Shown here one piece after another: positions 11,016 through 21,712 of a stretch of 64,000 nt of DNA (within the stretch, counting starts at the first letter, position 1; every line of letters begins with the position of its first letter). The stretch comes from Bactrocera neohumeralis (Eukaryota; Arthropoda; Insecta; Diptera; Tephritidae). The stretch covers positions 68,077,528 through 68,141,527 of the forward strand of contig NC_065921.1 in the NCBI RefSeq assembly GCF_024586455.1. The letters run 5' to 3'. The notes beneath the pieces are model-generated. The model saw nothing but the letters and a program-made list of their open reading frames with translations. It did no database searches and had not been told where the DNA came from. Made by a program: the position numbers and the translations under genes.

Positions 11016-11226
11016 GTTGGTATTAGTAGTTTACTGGATTCAGTTATAACGGTATAAATGAACTCCTTCCAAGCTACCGAAAGTGGTGGAAAGCAGTCCG
11101 AAATTCTAGCTATCTCCCTCCGAAATTTTCCAGATATCTGTTCAATCAAACTTTTCTGAACTATAAAGTCTAACTAAAAATATCTATGTTAATCATTATT
11201 TTCTTACTACCATAATGATTTTTTTG

Positions 11227-11690
11227 TAATCAGCGACGGAGTCTTTCTCCCACCACGAATCCCACACCAAACTTGCGCTCCTTTAAATGACCACTGTAGT
11301 AAATGCCACAAGCACCTACTCGCCTCAGTCCTTGTCCCGTCCATCGCATTTCTTGGACGGCGGTGATGTCAGCCTTCACTCTAACGAGGACATCAACCAG
11401 CTGTGCAGCGGCACCTTCCCAATTAAGGGACCGGACATTCCAGGTGCATGCCCTCAAATCATAATCCTTGCTTCGTTTGCTGTGGTCGTCATCAAAAGGA
11501 GGGTCTCTTATCCGAGGCAGTTGGTATCTTTTCATTGGAGGCGTTTTTTACGTGGCGGTCCCAAACCTAGCGCACAACCCTGCCTTCTCACTTTATCTCG
11601 CCTTCGAACGGATGTTCTTAGGCTAAGAGGACATAAAAAAATCCGGAAGTCGTGACCTGCTTGAGCTATATGTAAAAGAATCGTTTCCCG
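11227..11690 (-). pseudogene. RTE-type endonuclease fragment (inverted 5' part)
   Basis: The reverse-strand frame 11535-11230 reads LRACTWNVRSLNWEGA, then ADITAVQEMRWTGQG, then CGIYYSGH and FGVGFVVGERLRR. This is the first ~100 residues of the endonuclease/exonuclease/phosphatase domain of RTE-clade retrotransposons. WNVRS (metal-site Asn) and QEMRW (catalytic Glu) are intact, but the domain stops before its GDFN and SDH motifs. The 5' leader to about 11690 resembles the leader at 56270-56340. It lies head-to-head with forward RT remnants at 11870-12715. Confidence 0.8.
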
Positions 11691-11869
11691 CCCGCCCTCA
11701 ACCAAAACGAAGTGTAAACTGTTTCAAATCGGCTTAACAACAACAATGCAATACTCAGGGGCTGGTGGATTATCGACTAAGCTCTTTAAAGCTGGCGGCG
11801 AGAAACTAGAAAGATGCATGTTTCAGCTTTAGCAACGTGGTCATGATTTGGTCAGATAAATACATGCCC

Positions 11870-12715
11870 AATGATTAGAATATGAGTGTAAGTATACTGT
11901 CCTATACACAAGAAGAGAGATCCCGCAGTCTGCGCAAATTATCGCGGTTACCGCTTTTATACTATGTAGTATACGTTGCAAATAAAGTTCTATCGGCAGT
12001 CGGGTCTATTATAAATAAACTGACTGGACCTTATCAGAGCTTCATCTAAAATCCAAAAGAAGGTCCACTGCAGGGCGTTCGCTACTATAAGATGTTTTAA
12101 ACGGGCCATTCTCCGTCCATTCGATACCAGATGAGGTTTTATACACGGCGATCTTCAGGCGTGCGTCTTTTTCAAAATAATAAAAGGGAGATACCTGCCG
12201 CTAATCTGCACCGCAGTGGCACTCCTACTCTAAAAGTATAATGCTTCTGGGATACGCTGTTGATATTGACATCGTGGGACTGACATCGTAGGCCATATTG
12301 ACGTTAGCGCAGCCTTTTCCGAAAGAGACATAAGAGGTTTGTCTTGTGGCAGACAAAGGTAAGACAAAGTACATAGAGACCACACACAAAGTTTAATTCT
12401 GTTTTGGAACTACCTCACTGTTGGTAGTTATGAATTTCAAATAGTGAAGGAACCGGCCTAAATTCAACCAGACAAGTAAGTCTGGAGATTAAGCGTAGAA
12501 TAACTGATGCCAACAGGTGCTACTTTTGGATCGGTAGGCAATTAAGAAGCAGATCCCTCTCTCGACGAAAAGTCATGCGTGTACATTGGAAAGAAATGCG
12601 TCCACATATCCAATGGAAGAGCCAAGTGCACAGCGACCTATCTGCACTTGGCACTGGCGTGACCGAAAAGGAAGGAGGCAAGTGGCAAAGTTCTTATCAC
12701 TGAACTAAATTCTAG
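11870..12715 (+). pseudogene. RTE reverse transcriptase remnant
   Basis: Heavily broken. In successive frames one sees an HKKRDPAVCANYRG-like block (about 11905-11950), a TRxGFIHGDLQ-like block (about 12130), GYAVDIDIVG (about 12250; the YADD active site has become YAVD), an LEIKRRITDANRCYF-like block (about 12485-12530) and the C-terminal HWKExV-like segment (about 12580-12660). Order and strand are those of the 3' part of RTE ORF2. With the inverted endonuclease just upstream it probably represents one insertion. Confidence 0.7.
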
Positions 12716-13439
12716 CATTTTAAACCACAATTTCCTTCTTCCAACTAACTGACACAACTTCCCTATCATTTCGCCTCACACACACTAACAAAGTAAATTC
12801 CATCTGCTTTAATAACACAATTCAGCGTGCGACAGTAAAGATACATAATACAAGTCAGCGCGATTTTAAAAAGCTTGTCAGCACCAAAAGCTGGCACTAC
12901 ACGACAATTACCTCTTGTCGCTGGCACACACATGCACGTGCTCATATATGTATGTGTACAGATTGGTTACTGAGTACAGATAGCAATGAGAAATTGCGTG
13001 AAAAAAGCGAACTGCAAGGTTGCAATACTTGTAAAATACCCAAAAGCATGCAATTGATATTTCCACACAATTGACAATGTCACCATGGCTACACTGCTGT
13101 TGTTGGTGTTGCCGCTACACACACATACACATGTGACTTGTGCCCTCGCAGTGGCGAAATTGCATTTCATATTTCTCTTATTGCTCGCCGTCGCTGCGTT
13201 GCAACATGCTTGTGCAACAATTTTCGATTTGACATTTCCTGGAACTGTAAATACTTTTTAAGCGTTTTAAAATGATTTCTCGACTTCAGGAATTTGCGAA
13301 TTACGAGTTATGATTTTGTATTTTTTATATATATTTAATATTTCGATTGCTTTGGGAACCTATGACATTGTACAGAATTTGAATAAGGAACTAAGAAGTA
13401 GGCTTAAAACGAAAATATTTTTATATAATTTTATATGCC
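12716..13439. other. Host-like non-coding DNA
   Basis: CA-rich microsatellite patches (12900-12960, 13110-13130) and AT-rich sequence. No gene recognised. Confidence 0.5.
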
Positions 13440-14079
13440 AAGGCTGAGCTCAGACTACTACCGGGATCACAGCTGGCGGATAGTAGACGGCCGATGCTAT
13501 GTAGGTTAGCTGCGAATAGTAATACGCAGCTTCCAACCAAGAGCTGAAGGAGAGGAGGGCTTGGCTCAAAAGATGCCGCCTTATAATAAGCGTCCACAAT
13601 CCCCACCGTGGTTGCACTGAGGGAGAACCTACCCACGAGAGGGAGGCAACAAAGCGACAAGGAAACAATACAGCGACCAGCACCAAATGTGCACAGACGT
13701 CATCGAAAACCCTGTGCAAGCACCCATCAGAATTGAGGCCAGTAAAATTTTGATTATAGAGTACTGGAAACCCGGAATGGATTAGTTTGACAGAGAGCTG
13801 GTGAGGGAAGTATTCTGTCACCTCTGTAGGTAAGAGTGACATCTTATCGAAATAGTTGGCAGACAGAACAGAATACTGTTCTCAGCTCCATCTCGTTAAA
13901 ACCCTGTCAGGTCTTCAAGTACGTTCATCGCCATAGTTTCTTTTGGTCGCACAGGTTCAGTTGGAAAAAGCTCCTGATTCTTGCATGAACCTGGCTCTAA
14001 ACATAAACTCCCATAAAGACTTGTGTTAACCCTCGCATAGCCTCCCTGCTTGCATAGATAACCACGAGGTTTATAAAGG
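13440..14079 (+). other. Possible 5' region of the LINE at 14080
   Basis: GC content is higher than its surroundings and no frame is convincing. The position just upstream of a LINE ORF1 relic, and the change of composition near 13440, suggest it is the 5' untranslated part of that element. This is inference. Confidence 0.35.
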
Positions 14080-15058
14080 GTAAGCTGTTACAATGTGCGA
14101 AGAAATCAGCTTGAAACGCAGATCCACTAAAACGAAATGATTACACAGCAACAACACCAAAATAAAGATGGCCAAGACGAGGAATACGGGACGGTCTTCC
14201 GTAGAAGCAGTAGGATACTTAGATTCCCCATACTCACCGCCACTCCAAAACAACCAGACAAAACTGGAGAAAAGACAGCCTCAAAGGAAACTCCGGCCAC
14301 ACAAGCACCAAAAACCGGCAAAACAAAGAAAAGCGAGGAGCACCCCAGCTGCCAGTAAAGAAGGACCTCAGAATTCGCCAAACAAGAATGTTTCCCAAAT
14401 GAGACGGTCAGAAAAGAATCCCTAATCAAGGGAATCGTACAAATTATGAAGATTGCGATGGCAAAACAAAAGAACCTCAGCATGGACGTTAAAAACGGAA
14501 GGGCACAGCTAGACAAACTCTTCGACGTAATAAAAAGTTACCGTAGAAACTGGTTTATCGCAGAAAATAAGTAAAGACGGCGACATCTAAGCAGACACAT
14601 CATTACTCCCGAGTCAATAACCTCGAAGCGGCGCGCGACAAGCCTGGTTGAGCCTCGAAAAACAGTGCGGCCACCAAACGAAAATGGACGGCCAGTGGCA
14701 AAAAGTCTTGCCTAAAAAATAAAGGAAGATTCCCCATCAAAATGCAAAAGAGAAACAACACGGGATTAATATAGCTGTAGATCAGAGACCAAATAAAGGG
14801 CCCAAACGACAATCAGAGACCGTGTTCATAAAGCCAGCAGAAGGTAATAGCTACACCGAAGTCCTTAAGAATATCCGTAGCAAGGTAAATCTTAAAGAAG
14901 CAGAGGTTAAGATCAAAGAGTTCCGCAAAACAAGAGCTGGAGTCGTATTCTTAGAGCTAGAGAAGGGATAGCCTACAAATAAAGTTTCTGAGAGGCATTC
15001 AAGACCACCCTTCAAGAATCCCCAACTGTGGCCGACCTTAAATCAAAGGCTACTATAT
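14080..15058 (+). pseudogene. LINE ORF1 (gag-like) pseudogene, R1/LOA type
   Basis: Nucleic-acid-binding ORF1 protein relic, spread over three frames. A basic, Pro/Lys/Gln-rich N-terminus (14137-14420) is followed by MAKQKNLSMDVKNGRAQLDK with LFDVIKSYRRNWF (about 14458-14570). Then comes ETVFIKPAEGNSYTEVLKNI with KTRAGVVFLELEKG (about 14815-14970) and a VSFREAFKTTLQES-like segment to about 15040. The TYAEVL…TRAG…LELEKG pattern is typical of R1/LOA-group ORF1. It ends abruptly at a (TTTTA)n array, so no zinc-knuckle region is seen. At least two frameshifts plus stops make it non-functional. Confidence 0.65.
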
Positions 15059-15059
15059 A

Positions 15060-15522
15060 TATTTTTTTTTTATTTTATTTTATTTTATTTTATTTTATTT
15101 TATTTTATTTTATTTTATTTTATTTTATTTTATTTTATTTTATGTTATTTTATTTTATTTTATTTATTTTATTTTATTTTATTTTATTTTATTTTATTTT
15201 ATTTTATTTTATTTTATTTTATTTTATTTTTTATTTTATTTTATTTTTTTTTATTTTATTTTATTTTATTTTTATTTTATTTTTTATTTTATTTTATTTA
15301 TTTTTTTTATTTTATTTTTTTTATTTTATTTTTTATTTTATTTTATTTATTTTTTATTTTATTTATTTTTTATTTTATTTTATTTTATTTTATTTTATTT
15401 TATTTTATTTTATTTTATTTTATTTTATTTTATTTTATTTTATTTTATTTTATTTTATTTTATTTTATTTTATTTTATTTTATTTTATTTTATTTTATTT
15501 TATTTTATTTTATTTTATTTTA
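15060..15522 (+). repeat. (TTTTA)n pentanucleotide microsatellite
   Basis: About 460 bp of TTTTA units. The two ends are nearly pure, while the centre (about 15160-15370) has length variants (TTTA, TTTTTTA). It creates a spurious Phe/Ile/Leu/Tyr-rich open frame. Confidence 0.98.
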
Positions 15523-15529
15523 CTACGCA

Positions 15530-17100
15530 GCAAATTTCAGACAGACATTTAGTCAGTTTTTTTCTTTTTGGTATATATTCTTCATTTTTGCGCAACAAAC
15601 AGAAATTTTGCTTTCCGCTGCGACAGTTTCATTGCAAAAAATCAAAAGAATATGTTTTTAGTTCGGAAAATATTTCGCACAAACTTGCAATTTCCCAACA
15701 AATGCTTCGATGTTTGTGCACTAGGTTATATATTTGGGTATCTACACATGTATATAAATAAATATTGCCCAACATAAAGCACTAGCGCCTTGAAAGCTGC
15801 AACAATATTTTTCTTAACACATTTCCTATGGCGCCAGCGGCGCTGAGCGAGGCAAAACGCTTACAGAGTAGACGCCTGCGACGCTGGCGCAGGAGCAATG
15901 GATTTGTACAATTTTCCACTTTCATAACCCCATTGAGCTTTGTCGCTTGTCAACAACTCAAATCGATTACAATTGCAATAAGCCATGAGCACCTAAAAGG
16001 CGGCAATGCAAGTAATATGAAAGGCAGTGCCATTGTCAGTGTGTGTGTGTTCATGTAATACTTAGTACATGCAATTTGATGGCGTATGTTTGTGTTTGTG
16101 CGAAAATCAAGGTAAAATCGAATTTATGTTGCTGATGTTGGCAGCTTTATCAGCAACTTTCGCTCAGCGCACGCCGGCAGCCCGCCGCCAACAGACTACA
16201 GTTTCCAGTGTTTTTTGTTGTTCTTGCAATTTCTTACATCTTCTTCGTCTTGTTCGACGCAAATTGCACAGGAAACGAAAAATGCATTGTAAGCACTTCT
16301 GTGTATTGTTGTGTGGCCTTGTGCGCCACAGGATATGCTACAGAAGCTGCTGTTGCTCCCGTCTGCCGCCTGTCGCCTGCTGCATGCAACTCTTGTTAGA
16401 AACAAAAGCGTTTTTCCCATTGCGATGACATCAACACATTGGCGCCCCGCCGTGGCGTGTCACTGGCAGCGGCAGCGGTGTATGCAACAACAAAAACAAC
16501 TTAGCACACACCGCATGCTCAGCAACATTTTACACGTATCGTAATTTTCAGCGATTTGTATTTTATTGTTGTTCGGGTGTTTTTTGTTTTGTTTCTGTTG
16601 TTGCGCAAATAGTTTCCGAACGACCCAGTTCGTCGTTGGCACGATCGATTTCACGCTGCTGGCGATGGCGGCGGCGGCGATAAAGTGTTGATTCAGTGCA
16701 AATTTCGCCAGTATGACAACGAAACGAAAAGCATATTGAACAATATGTAGTAAAGTACGAAAATTAAGTGGAAAGAAAACAAAATAGCTGGTAATACTAG
16801 CTCATTCGCTTTCAATGTAAAATATGAAAATAGAACCAATATTTTGTTAGTCTACTTTTTGGCGCTGCGACATGTAACTGCTGTAACAATACGCCATAGC
16901 GCACACATCCAACAGCGAGTTTACAGGAAAATGAAGCGAAAATTTAAGTTACGCCGTTTCACAGACACAGGCATACTAACTTCGTATTCAGTTTATAAGC
17001 GTTTCTAGGGAAATGCATAGTTTTAGGGGTCACACATATGCAAAAACATTTTATTGAAGCGCTTATCGTCTGATGTAATTATTTCTTTTGCTGAAGTAAA
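15530..17100. other. Host-like non-coding DNA
   Basis: GC is somewhat higher around 15830-16680, with GCAGC/GGCGGC-rich patches (16460-16480, 16660-16680) and TTGTTG tracts. Frames of up to 119 residues overlap on both strands without known motifs. This could be regulatory or intronic sequence; nothing identifies it. Confidence 0.45.
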
Positions 17101-17121
17101 ACAAAATAATTATTGGCTTAG

Positions 17122-17408
17122 TTCGGGGTCCCGACGTTCTGACTAAAATAATTCGGTATCCCGAAAACTCAAAATCGATATATTTTTTTTTGCGCGTGTG
17201 CGCAAAATTTATTATATTGGTTTGCAAGTTCATGATAGTTATTTCTTGTAAGACAAATTAATTACCAGCTCATTTCGGGATCCCGAAATTCCGTCTATAA
17301 TAATTCGGGATCCCGAAAACTCTAAATCGATATCTTAGCGCGTGTACATACATACATCATTTTATTATATTTATTTGAGATTTCATAATCGGCTCTTCGG
17401 GATCCCGA
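17122..17408. repeat. Repeated palindrome TTCGGGATCCCGAA
   Basis: The perfect 14-bp palindrome occurs at 17274-17287 and 17304-17317, with variant forms at 17122-17134, 17152-17165 and 17396-17408. The first four form two pairs, each with 30-bp internal spacing, in two homologous blocks about 152 bp apart. Each block continues into AAAATCGATAT or TAAATCGATAT and a GCGCGTGT element. Function unknown. Confidence 0.9.
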
Positions 17409-17409
17409 G

Positions 17410-18573
17410 TCAATGAATATCGTATTTAATTTGTATATAAGAAAATTTTATGTTTATATTTTTAAATAACTGAACCAATTATTAAAAAATAAAGGCTTTT
17501 AACCGGAGAGCTGTGCCATAAATTATTTTTGAGTGCTCTGATTTTTAAAGAGAACTGTTGCTTAAAAACCCTACTAAGAAACATATCATCAGCTCTGTGG
17601 ACTAACTTTCTTTAAAGCATTATAAACTCTCGAAGGCCACAAATTGAAAATGAGCAACAAGAAATTCTGATATTTATTACTCTCTAATATCGGGCTCCGC
17701 TCTCAGATATAACCAATATATAAGCATTTTATAACCTTTTTATAACCACTTTATAACCAAAACTCAAATTTTGTTGCAATAATAGTGGCTTCTATTACAT
17801 CGTTTTTTCTTCGCCTGTCAACTTACGAAAAGTCATGTTACGTTTATTTTGCACTTTAGGTGACGCTATAATGTTTTCTTTACTCTTGATGTATTCTCAG
17901 ACGAAAATAGCGAAATATGTATTTTTACTTCAAAGAAAACTTATTTATTTTCTTCACACAAATAATGAAAACTCTTACCATGCTAACCGTTGTCATACTT
18001 ATTCCTTTTACATTTTGTATATACTACCGTCAATCAACCTTACATAGCCTTTACACTCCACCATCCAACACAATCAGTGAAATTTTTTCAGCTTAGTCCT
18101 TCCTTTCGCATTACATGACATACATAAAGCATGCTTCAATACGCCTCATTTCAGCTGTGTTCAGTTGAGTTGAGTCTAATCCACCGAATTTCATGTACAG
18201 TTGTCTGTAGTCAGGAACAAATTTCCCTACATTTGAGCTGCTTACTTACGGCTTTCAGCTCAGGGCATTGTTACAGTTGTTAGTGAAATTTTATCAAATT
18301 TAATTTTTTCGTTTATTCATAGTTTTTTTTGTATAACTCATATTTTGGTTATGACTTTTGATTTCCCTGTCATTCATTATATTTCAATTACAAATTTCGT
18401 TGTGATGGTAACCTTTACACCATCTATCATCAGAGATTAAACCACTTATTAATGATTGGAGAAGCTTTACTGATAGTTCTGGACACGCTCTGAGTTTCGA
18501 GGATGTTTCAATATATTTTTCTTTAAATTTTGTCTTAAAAAGCAAAGGTGAAACAAAGGCAAAAATTAAGTAA
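17410..18573. other. AT-rich non-coding DNA
   Basis: Nothing recognised. The frame at 17835-18047 has no known motif. Confidence 0.5.
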
Positions 18574-19291
18574 GTGATGATCCATGTAGAGGTACCTTTT
18601 CCAATAGTTTTTTTGACAGATCACGCGTGAGTAGTGTGAAACTGTCACATTATTTTTGTTCGGTATTGTTTGGCATTCCATCATGGAAAAACTTACGCCT
18701 GAACAACGTTTACAAATCGTTCAACGATAAATTTCCAAGAAGATCCAACGTTTTCGAGCCAAATTTTGTTGAGTGACGAGGCCCACTTCTCACTGAATAG
18801 GTATGTAAACAAGCAAAATTGCCGTATTTGGAACGAAAAGCAACGGTGGGAACGTAAGCGAGATTGGCCATGATAACAGACTATTTGATGCCTGATATTG
18901 AAACTCGTGATCTCGCAACATTTGGTTTCAGACAATACGGCGCCACTTTCCACACATCGCATCAATCATTGGATATATTGAGAGAGCACTTTGATGAGCA
19001 GATAATTTCACGTTTTGGGTCGGTCGATTGGCCACCACGATCATGTGATTTCAGACCACTGATATGCCAGGTCTAAAGTCTATGTCAATAACTCCGCTAA
19101 AGGGCTTGGAGCAAAACATCACGCATGTCATTCGTAAGTTACCACTCGAAATGTTCGAACGAATCATCGAAAATTGTACTCAACGGATGGATCATCTGAG
19201 GCGTAGCCGCGGCCAACATTTTAAAGAGATAATATTCAAATGATATTTTTTTCTTTAAAAAAGTAAGGAACGTCGAAATGGATCACCCTAT
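18574..19291 (+). mobile_element. DD41D (rosa-type) mariner remnant, copy 2
   Basis: The left end (18574 on, GATGATCCATGTAGAGGTAC) and right end (about 19258-19290; complement GGGTGATCCATTTCGACGTT) are imperfect inverted repeats. The transposase starts MEKLTPEQRLQIV at 18683. It then jumps by deletion to ILLSDEAHFSLN (about 18755), which keeps the first catalytic Asp. The second lies in RQYGATFHTSH, where the Asp of QQD is Tyr. A frameshift at PL(D) removes the third. The spacing between second and third acidic positions is 41 residues, giving the DD41D label. Confidence 0.8.
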
Positions 19292-19309
19292 AAATAGTAT
19301 AATTTCATC

Positions 19310-19490
19310 TCTTTTCAGAATTAACACATTTTTTTGAAATTCGTCGCGGATGGACAGACTTACAGACAGACAATCATTACGAATTCAAATCGTTTCGTCA
19401 TCATTATTTATATATACATAACTCTATATCCACTTAGAATAGTTTTAGGTTACGCAGCCTTTTTAACATAATGTTGCGAGAGTATAGAAA
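19310..19490 (-). mobile_element. Helentron-like element fragment
   Basis: GACAGACTTACAGACAGAC (a reverse-complement GTCY-type tract) is followed by TATATACATAACTCTATATC and ends GTTGCGAGAGTATA at about 19480. These match the end region of the (GTCY)n elements elsewhere in the window. Only the terminal ~180 bp is present. Confidence 0.55.
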
Positions 19491-20860
19491 GAATTCATAA
19501 GAAAGATTAATGCCAAATCAAGACTAGGACTTTACCAAAAACGTTGACCAAACCTCATAGTGGACCAAATCTAATTATCAATAGTTCCCCAAATTTACAT
19601 ATCTGTATGCAAGTGCATTCATGTATATATTTAAAGCTATCTTTTAAGTAAAAGAACGTAAATGTACACAACGTTAAATTGTATTTAGATAACTGAAGTA
19701 ATTTATTTTCAATGGCGGTCATATCGTACACGAGGTCATTCCCGAAAGCAAACAAAAATCCCTTACAATAAAAATAAACACACACTCACATTTGTATCCA
19801 CAAAGCGGAAAAACGCATACAATCTTTAGTTAAGCCTGAAAGAACACTAGTCTGTCGAACAAATTGGTTGGATTTTCTGTCGAAAATTTCTTTTGTTTTT
19901 ATGCCACATTTTACCATTGCCCAAACAACAAATATTCTTGTAATGTGCTAACTTCGGGAAAATACTAAATGTGTGTGGCTCGTACACTTTTTAAATAAGT
20001 TAGAATAAACTATGCTCATTTTTTATATAAGTACAAACATTTGTAAGTATGTGTGTGCATTTTGCATTAGCTACATTCATTGCAAGCTCTGCGATTTTTT
20101 TATTCCTAGCTCGCTTGTCACACATTCACTGCTGACCCACATCTATGTAATGCTCCGAGCGAAAGTAGCCACAAAATTACATTACAATTCGCCCTCTTTT
20201 TTTCATTTTTCTTATATACATGAGTGTGTGTTTGTGTACATGTGGAAAAAACCTAATAGTATTTATCTAAGACAATTTCGGTAGTTTTGCCATTTTTTGC
20301 ATCGTTTGTTGGGTAAGAAGACGAGGAAGCAGAAGTGCTTAAGTGGCTTAAATGTGATTGAAGATTTCGCTTTAAATGGCTCAATGTCAGTAGTTTTGTG
20401 CACAAACAAATATGATAATATATAAAGTCACAAATAAGCTGCAGATTCTGAGTTTTTTATGAGGAAAATTACGTAAATTCCGATGTGGAAATGTTAGATT
20501 CACATGTGAATCTTTTAACGGATTTTCCAGCGCTAAATTATGCTACAAATTGATCGTATTTCATAAAAATTAGTTAAGCAGACAATTTGTCTGCTAAAAC
20601 TTTATACATTAGCATGCCATAGTCAATATTTAATCCAATATAAAATAACAAATTGTCTATTAGTCAGCAATACAATCAATATTGATAACAAAATCAGTTC
20701 AAATATTAATTAAAATCAGAGTGAACCAAATGCAATATATATACTAAATGCAAGCATCGTTTTGAAGTAAAAATACAAATATAAAAACCAATATTAATGC
20801 AAATAACAATACCGAACCTACACCAAAAATCATGCGAACCCAGATATGATATCATTGCTA
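19491..20860. other. Host-like non-coding DNA
   Basis: AT-rich with GTGTGTTTGTGTACATG-type tracts. No gene recognised. Confidence 0.5.
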
Positions 20861-20863
20861 TAA

Positions 20864-21712
20864 TAAAAATAAAAACAGCAATACCAATAGCAATATCGAT
20901 AACAATATCAGTATCAATACCAATACTAAGCCCAGTACCAGCACCAGTACGAGTAACAATACCAATACCAGTACCAGTAAGAGTACCAATACCAAAACCA
21001 ATGTCAATGCCAATACTAAGACCAGTACCAGTACGAGTATCAATATAAATAACAATTACAATACCAATAACAGTACCAGTAGCAATACCAATACCAGTAC
21101 CAGTAATGGTACCAATACCAATACCAAAACTAGTACCAATATGAGTACCAATACCAATAACAGTACCAGTAGGAGTATCAATACCAATACCAGCGTCAAT
21201 ACCAATACCAATAACAGTACCAGTAGGAGTACCAATACCAATACCAATATCAATACCAATATCAATACCAATTCCAATACCAAAACAATACCAATAACTG
21301 TACCAGTAGGAGTACCAATATCGATATCAATACCAATACCAATAACAGTAACAGTACCAGTAATAGTACCAATACCAATAGCAATACCAATAACAACAAC
21401 AATACAGTAGGAGTACCAATACCAGTACCAATATCAATACCAATATCAATGTCAATGGCAATACCAATACCAGTACTAGAACGAGTACCAGTACCAGTAC
21501 AAGTAACACTACCAGTACCAATACCAATACCAGCACCATTACAAGTACCAGTACCAGTACGAATACCAATAACAATATCAATAACAGTACCAGTACCAGC
21601 ATCAAAACCAATACCAATACAACTACCAGTACCAGTACGAGTACCAGTACCAGCTAAAGTGCCAATACCAGTACCAATACCACTATTAATATCATTAACA
21701 ATACCATTATAA
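20864..21712 (+). repeat. Hexanucleotide array (ACCAAT/ACCAGT)n
   Basis: About 850 bp made of six-base units alternating ACCAAT and ACCAGT with scattered variants (ACCAGC, ATCAAT, ACGAGT, ACAAGT). Because the unit is a multiple of three, several frames stay open on both strands and encode Pro-Val/Ile, Asn-Thr/Ser, Leu-Val and Gly-Thr/Ile dipeptide-like repeats. No flanking gene structure suggests these are translated. Confidence 0.95.

Noticed and set aside
11030..11226. tRNA or snRNA-like gene
   Set aside because: Scanned by eye for A/B boxes and cloverleaf arms here and in other non-coding stretches; none convincing.
15028..15552. 174-residue open frame of Phe/Ile/Leu/Tyr
   Set aside because: It is the translation of the TTTTA microsatellite; the frame is open because the unit contains no in-phase stop there.
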